A stretch of 16,578 bases of DNA, taken from contig JBFMFE010000189.1 in assembly GCA_040752295.1 (NCBI GenBank), positions 1 to 16,578 of the forward strand, in the 5' to 3' direction. Under the pieces are notes generated by a model. The model did not search any database and was not told the DNA's origin. It saw only the letters and a list, made by a program, of their open reading frames with translations. The position numbers were made by a program, and so were the translations under genes. This document shows positions 15,183 through 16,578 of the stretch, piece after piece. Each line of letters begins with the position of its first letter. Positions within the stretch are counted from its first letter, which is position 1. The stretch is from JBFMFE01 sp040752295. GTDB lineage: Bacteria > UBP15 > UBA6099 > JBFMBQ01.

Positions 15183-15382
15183 GTCGTTTGACTTCCAGCC
15201 CTCCGGCGGCGCCGTGTATGGACACCGCAATATGGACGTGCTCATGCCGTAACAGTCATTTGACTTCCAGCCCGCCCGCGGCGCCGGCGAGAGGGTGAGG
15301 CGGCAACCATCCGGGACAGGATTGTGGTCGTTTGACTTCCAGCCCGCCGGCTGCGCCGGCGCAGCAGTCGTTCGACTTCCGG
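15183..15382 (-). repeat. direct-repeat array, GGCTGGAAGTCAAACGAC, four copies
   Basis: Written on the plus strand, GTCGTTTGACTTCCAGCC occurs at 15183, 15255 (GTCATTTGACTT) and 15327, spaced exactly 72 bases, and a diverged, cut-off copy lies at 15367. Each of the first three is followed by a variable GC-rich part (CCGCCGGCGGCGCCGGC-like), making units of 31-34 bases with 38-41 unrelated bases between. The 72-base step keeps one reading frame on the minus strand, giving GWKSND each time. The copies differ too much for a normal CRISPR. The last copy ends at the rplY ribosome binding site. Confidence 0.7.
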
Positions 15383-15399
15383 TATGCTCATCCTGCGAA

Positions 15400-15568
15400 T
15401 TATTGAGGTTTGCGTAAGTAATGGAAAATCTCCCCTCCCTCAAATTGTCTGTTGACAGGCTGGAAGCCTGTCCCACAATTATAAGAGGATCCTTTTTAAG
15501 TGGGACAGGCATCTTGCCTGTCGGAAAAAGATCATCTTGTTTTCCTTCATTTTTGCAAACCTCAATAA
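15400..15568. mobile_element. 169-base MITE-like element with 14-bp inverted ends
   Basis: TTATTGAGGTTTGC (15400-15413) is perfectly inverted at 15555-15568. Within it lie two hairpins with the same arms, GACAGGC-TGGAA-GCCTGTC (15454-15472) and GACAGGC-ATCTT-GCCTGTC (15504-15522), and these face each other as a further perfect 11-bp inverted repeat (15466-15476 and 15500-15510). It has no gene. I see no clear target-site duplication, so mobility is inferred from the ends alone. Confidence 0.5.
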
Positions 15569-15619
15569 GGCGGCGCGTTCGACACGCCGCACCGCGTCGT
15601 CCCGCCGTCATCTTCATCG

Positions 15620-16028
15620 TCACTGAATCCCATTTCCAATTCGTCTCTGAATGTGAACTTTCGCACATTCTTCGTCACGATGTATTGTGGATTCAGCCGC
15701 CTTGGACTGCGGCGAGTCATCGCCGCCTTCACTCCCGCGCGGAGCGCGGGAAACAAGGCGGTGTTTGCACTCCAGCCCGCTCGCCTTCTCGCGGGCGCTC
15801 GCAGACGTGTGCTCCTTCCACGGGGCTTCGCAGGCTACGCCCGGCGGAATACATTTGCCGCAGGCAAATCCGCCCGTCGCACGCTCGCCCGCACTCCAAG
15901 GCGTTTCGCGCATATTGATTTTCGCATGATCGGATTTGCATCGGACATAAATAAAATTCATCTGTCTTTAAAGCTTCCTCCGTGGAGCGGGAACCAAAAA
16001 GTACGAAAGTTCACTGAATTCCATTTCC
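15620..16028. repeat. flanking repeat pair around mosaic copy B
   Basis: TCACTGAATCCCATTTCC (15620-15637) recurs directly as TCACTGAATTCCATTTCC (16011-16028). In addition TGAACTTTCGCAC (15654-15666) recurs inverted as GTACGAAAGTTCA (16001-16013), with one mismatch. Together they bracket copy B, as if it had been inserted into or copied with a larger unit. The rest of 15911-16271 shows no gene I can support. Confidence 0.45.
15697..15910 (-). repeat. mosaic palindromic repeat, copy B
   Basis: The ends match copy A at 11907-12006 in reverse orientation: CTTGGACTGCGGCGA at the left and GCACTCCAAGGCG at the right. Inside are hairpins GCGGCGA-GTCA-TCGCCGC (15709-15726), CCCGCGC-GGA-GCGCGGG (15734-15750) and a nested one, GGCGGA (15843-15848) with TCCGCC (15869-15874) around ATTTGCC-GCA-GGCAAAT. 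Open frames across it are by-products of the repeats. Confidence 0.6.
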
Positions 16029-16271
16029 GAAATCACGTTCGCGAGTCGTTTTCTCACCGCTGCGCCGCCGCCTTCCGAACCGCCCCCGCGCACCGGAGGC
16101 AGGTTTTACAGTCAATAAGAATAATGAAATTTCCCCCGCGGGTCAACCATCACTTCCCCCGACGTGCGCGCGCCGGCGCCCTTCCCTGCGCACCTGCGCT
16201 CCTGCAAACCGGTTTGAAGGGTTCCCTGACGCAAAAAACGGCGCCGACGTGAGCAGGAACACACGAGCGGG

Positions 16272-16306
16272 AAATGAAAAACAAGAACGCCTTCAGGAAG
16301 GCGTTC
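16272..16306 (-). terminator. Rho-independent terminator, minus strand
   Basis: A perfect 9-bp stem, GAACGCCTT and AAGGCGTTC with a 4-base loop (16285-16306), is followed on the minus strand by TTGTTTTTCATTT. The plus strand after the stem is less T-rich, so the minus-strand direction is preferred. It would end the small RNA described beside it. Confidence 0.7.
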
Positions 16307-16401
16307 GGGTTGCTTTTCCGGTACAACGTACCGGCAAGCATTGCCTGCGAGCAATTGCTCTTGCTGTGAATTGCAGGGCAATCGCCGCTCAAGTACAATT
16401 A
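16276..16401 (-). ncRNA. candidate small structured RNA, about 125 nt
   Basis: Between a good minus-strand promoter and a terminator lies a transcript of about 125 bases with ordered hairpins. From the 5' end: a stem of 16373-16385 with 16338-16348 (ATTGCC/GGCAAT and TGC/GCA, two single-base bulges) enclosing the palindrome GAGCAATTGCTC (16349-16360); then CCGGTAC-GTT-GTACCGG (16318-16334), extended by TTGC/GCAA; then the terminator hairpin. It does not match 6S, SRP, 5S or tmRNA signatures that I know. A short TTG-started frame crosses it without a ribosome binding site. The class is unknown. Confidence 0.5.
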
Positions 16402-16406
16402 AGTGT

Positions 16407-16434
16407 ATTTTATTCGTTTTATATTATTTGTCAA
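16407..16434 (-). promoter_or_regulatory. sigma70-type promoter of the candidate small RNA
   Basis: On the minus strand TTGACA (16434-16429) is followed after 16 bases by TAAAAT (16412-16407, five of six). The start would be near 16400-16401. No protein start with a ribosome binding site follows, which points to an RNA gene. Confidence 0.6.
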
Positions 16435-16474
16435 GGGAGGGAGAAAAATTAGGGTCCGCGACATAAAAGTGGGG

Positions 16475-16520
16475 TTGCAATTTTTTTTGAGGCATGGTAT
16501 TGTGGATATATATCTACAAT
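16475..16520 (+). promoter_or_regulatory. promoter region with 22-base palindrome
   Basis: TTGCAA (16475-16480) and TATTGT (16498-16503) are 17 bases apart. Overlapping the -10 is a palindrome at 16499-16520, with left half ATTGTGGATAT and right half ATATCTACAAT, matching at 10 of 11 pairs. This is a good place for autoregulation by a dimeric repressor. It lies just before the ribosome binding site of the partial gene. Confidence 0.5.
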
Positions 16521-16533
16521 GAGAGGAGGAGCC

Positions 16534-16578
16534 ATGAAAGCGATTCAGGAACTCGAAGCGAAAAGAGAGGAGGTTCTC
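16534..16578 (+). CDS. start of an unidentified protein (partial)
   Basis: Only the first 15 codons are in the window: MKAIQELEAKREEVL, a charged, helical start. GAGAGGAGGA lies just before the ATG, so the start is convincing. From memory it resembles the beginning of short proteins that accompany transposases in some genomes (DUF6788-like), but 15 residues cannot settle this. Confidence 0.6.
   Translation, partial: MKAIQELEAKREEVL

Noticed and set aside
15183..15382. CRISPR array
   Set aside because: Only three full repeats that differ from each other, one truncated copy, a GC-rich variable tail, and no cas gene in the window.
15159..15668. Minus-strand open frame with repeated GWKSND
   Set aside because: It is generated by the repeat array and by the MITE-like hairpins; there is no ribosome binding site and no family resemblance.
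15653..16252. Plus-strand open frame of 199 codons
   Set aside because: It runs straight through the mosaic palindromes, and its sequence is what such GC-rich repeats give in any frame.

Overview
The window is GC-rich bacterial chromosome from a dissimilatory sulfite/sulfate reducer. Its left two thirds (about 324-10660) is one complete plus-strand dsr operon: dsrA-dsrB-dsrN-dsrC-(RsbRD-like)-dsrM-dsrK-dsrJ-dsrO-dsrP-ferredoxin. It opens with a strong sigma70-type promoter and closes with a textbook Rho-independent terminator. DsrAB reduces sulfite on a coupled siroheme-[4Fe-4S] centre. DsrN is the siroheme amidase. DsrC carries the sulfur on its two C-terminal cysteines. DsrMKJOP is the membrane complex that passes electrons between the quinone pool, the periplasm and the DsrC trisulfide. 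DsrC has both redox cysteines and no dsrEFH genes are present, which favours the reductive pathway. dsrD, which usually follows dsrB in sulfate reducers, is missing here. dsrC seems to have its own promoter and a small hairpin over its ribosome binding site.

Right of the operon terminator (10660 to about 11800) lies an AT-rich islet with one minus-strand class I methyltransferase, very unlike its surroundings in base composition. It has a near-consensus promoter but no good start codon. Next comes a minus-strand cluster transcribed rplY (L25) -> pth -> B12-type radical SAM protein. A degraded fragment of a second, paralogous radical SAM gene lies just past the end of the intact one.

The last 1.4 kb (15163-16578) has no convincing complete protein gene but is full of small repeats. 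There is a four-unit direct-repeat array with a 72-base period next to rplY, a 169-base element bounded by perfect 14-base inverted repeats, and a mosaic of palindromes that also occurs near 11.9 kb. There is also a compact unit on the minus strand that looks like a small structured RNA gene (promoter, three hairpins, terminator; about 16401-16272). The window ends in the first 15 codons of a plus-strand gene with a strong ribosome binding site and a 22-base palindrome in its promoter region.

The lineage cannot be fixed from this sequence. The abundant short palindromic repeats suggest a repeat-rich genome, but that is an impression, not a classification. No tRNA, rRNA or complete insertion sequence was recognised, and no convincing CRISPR array.
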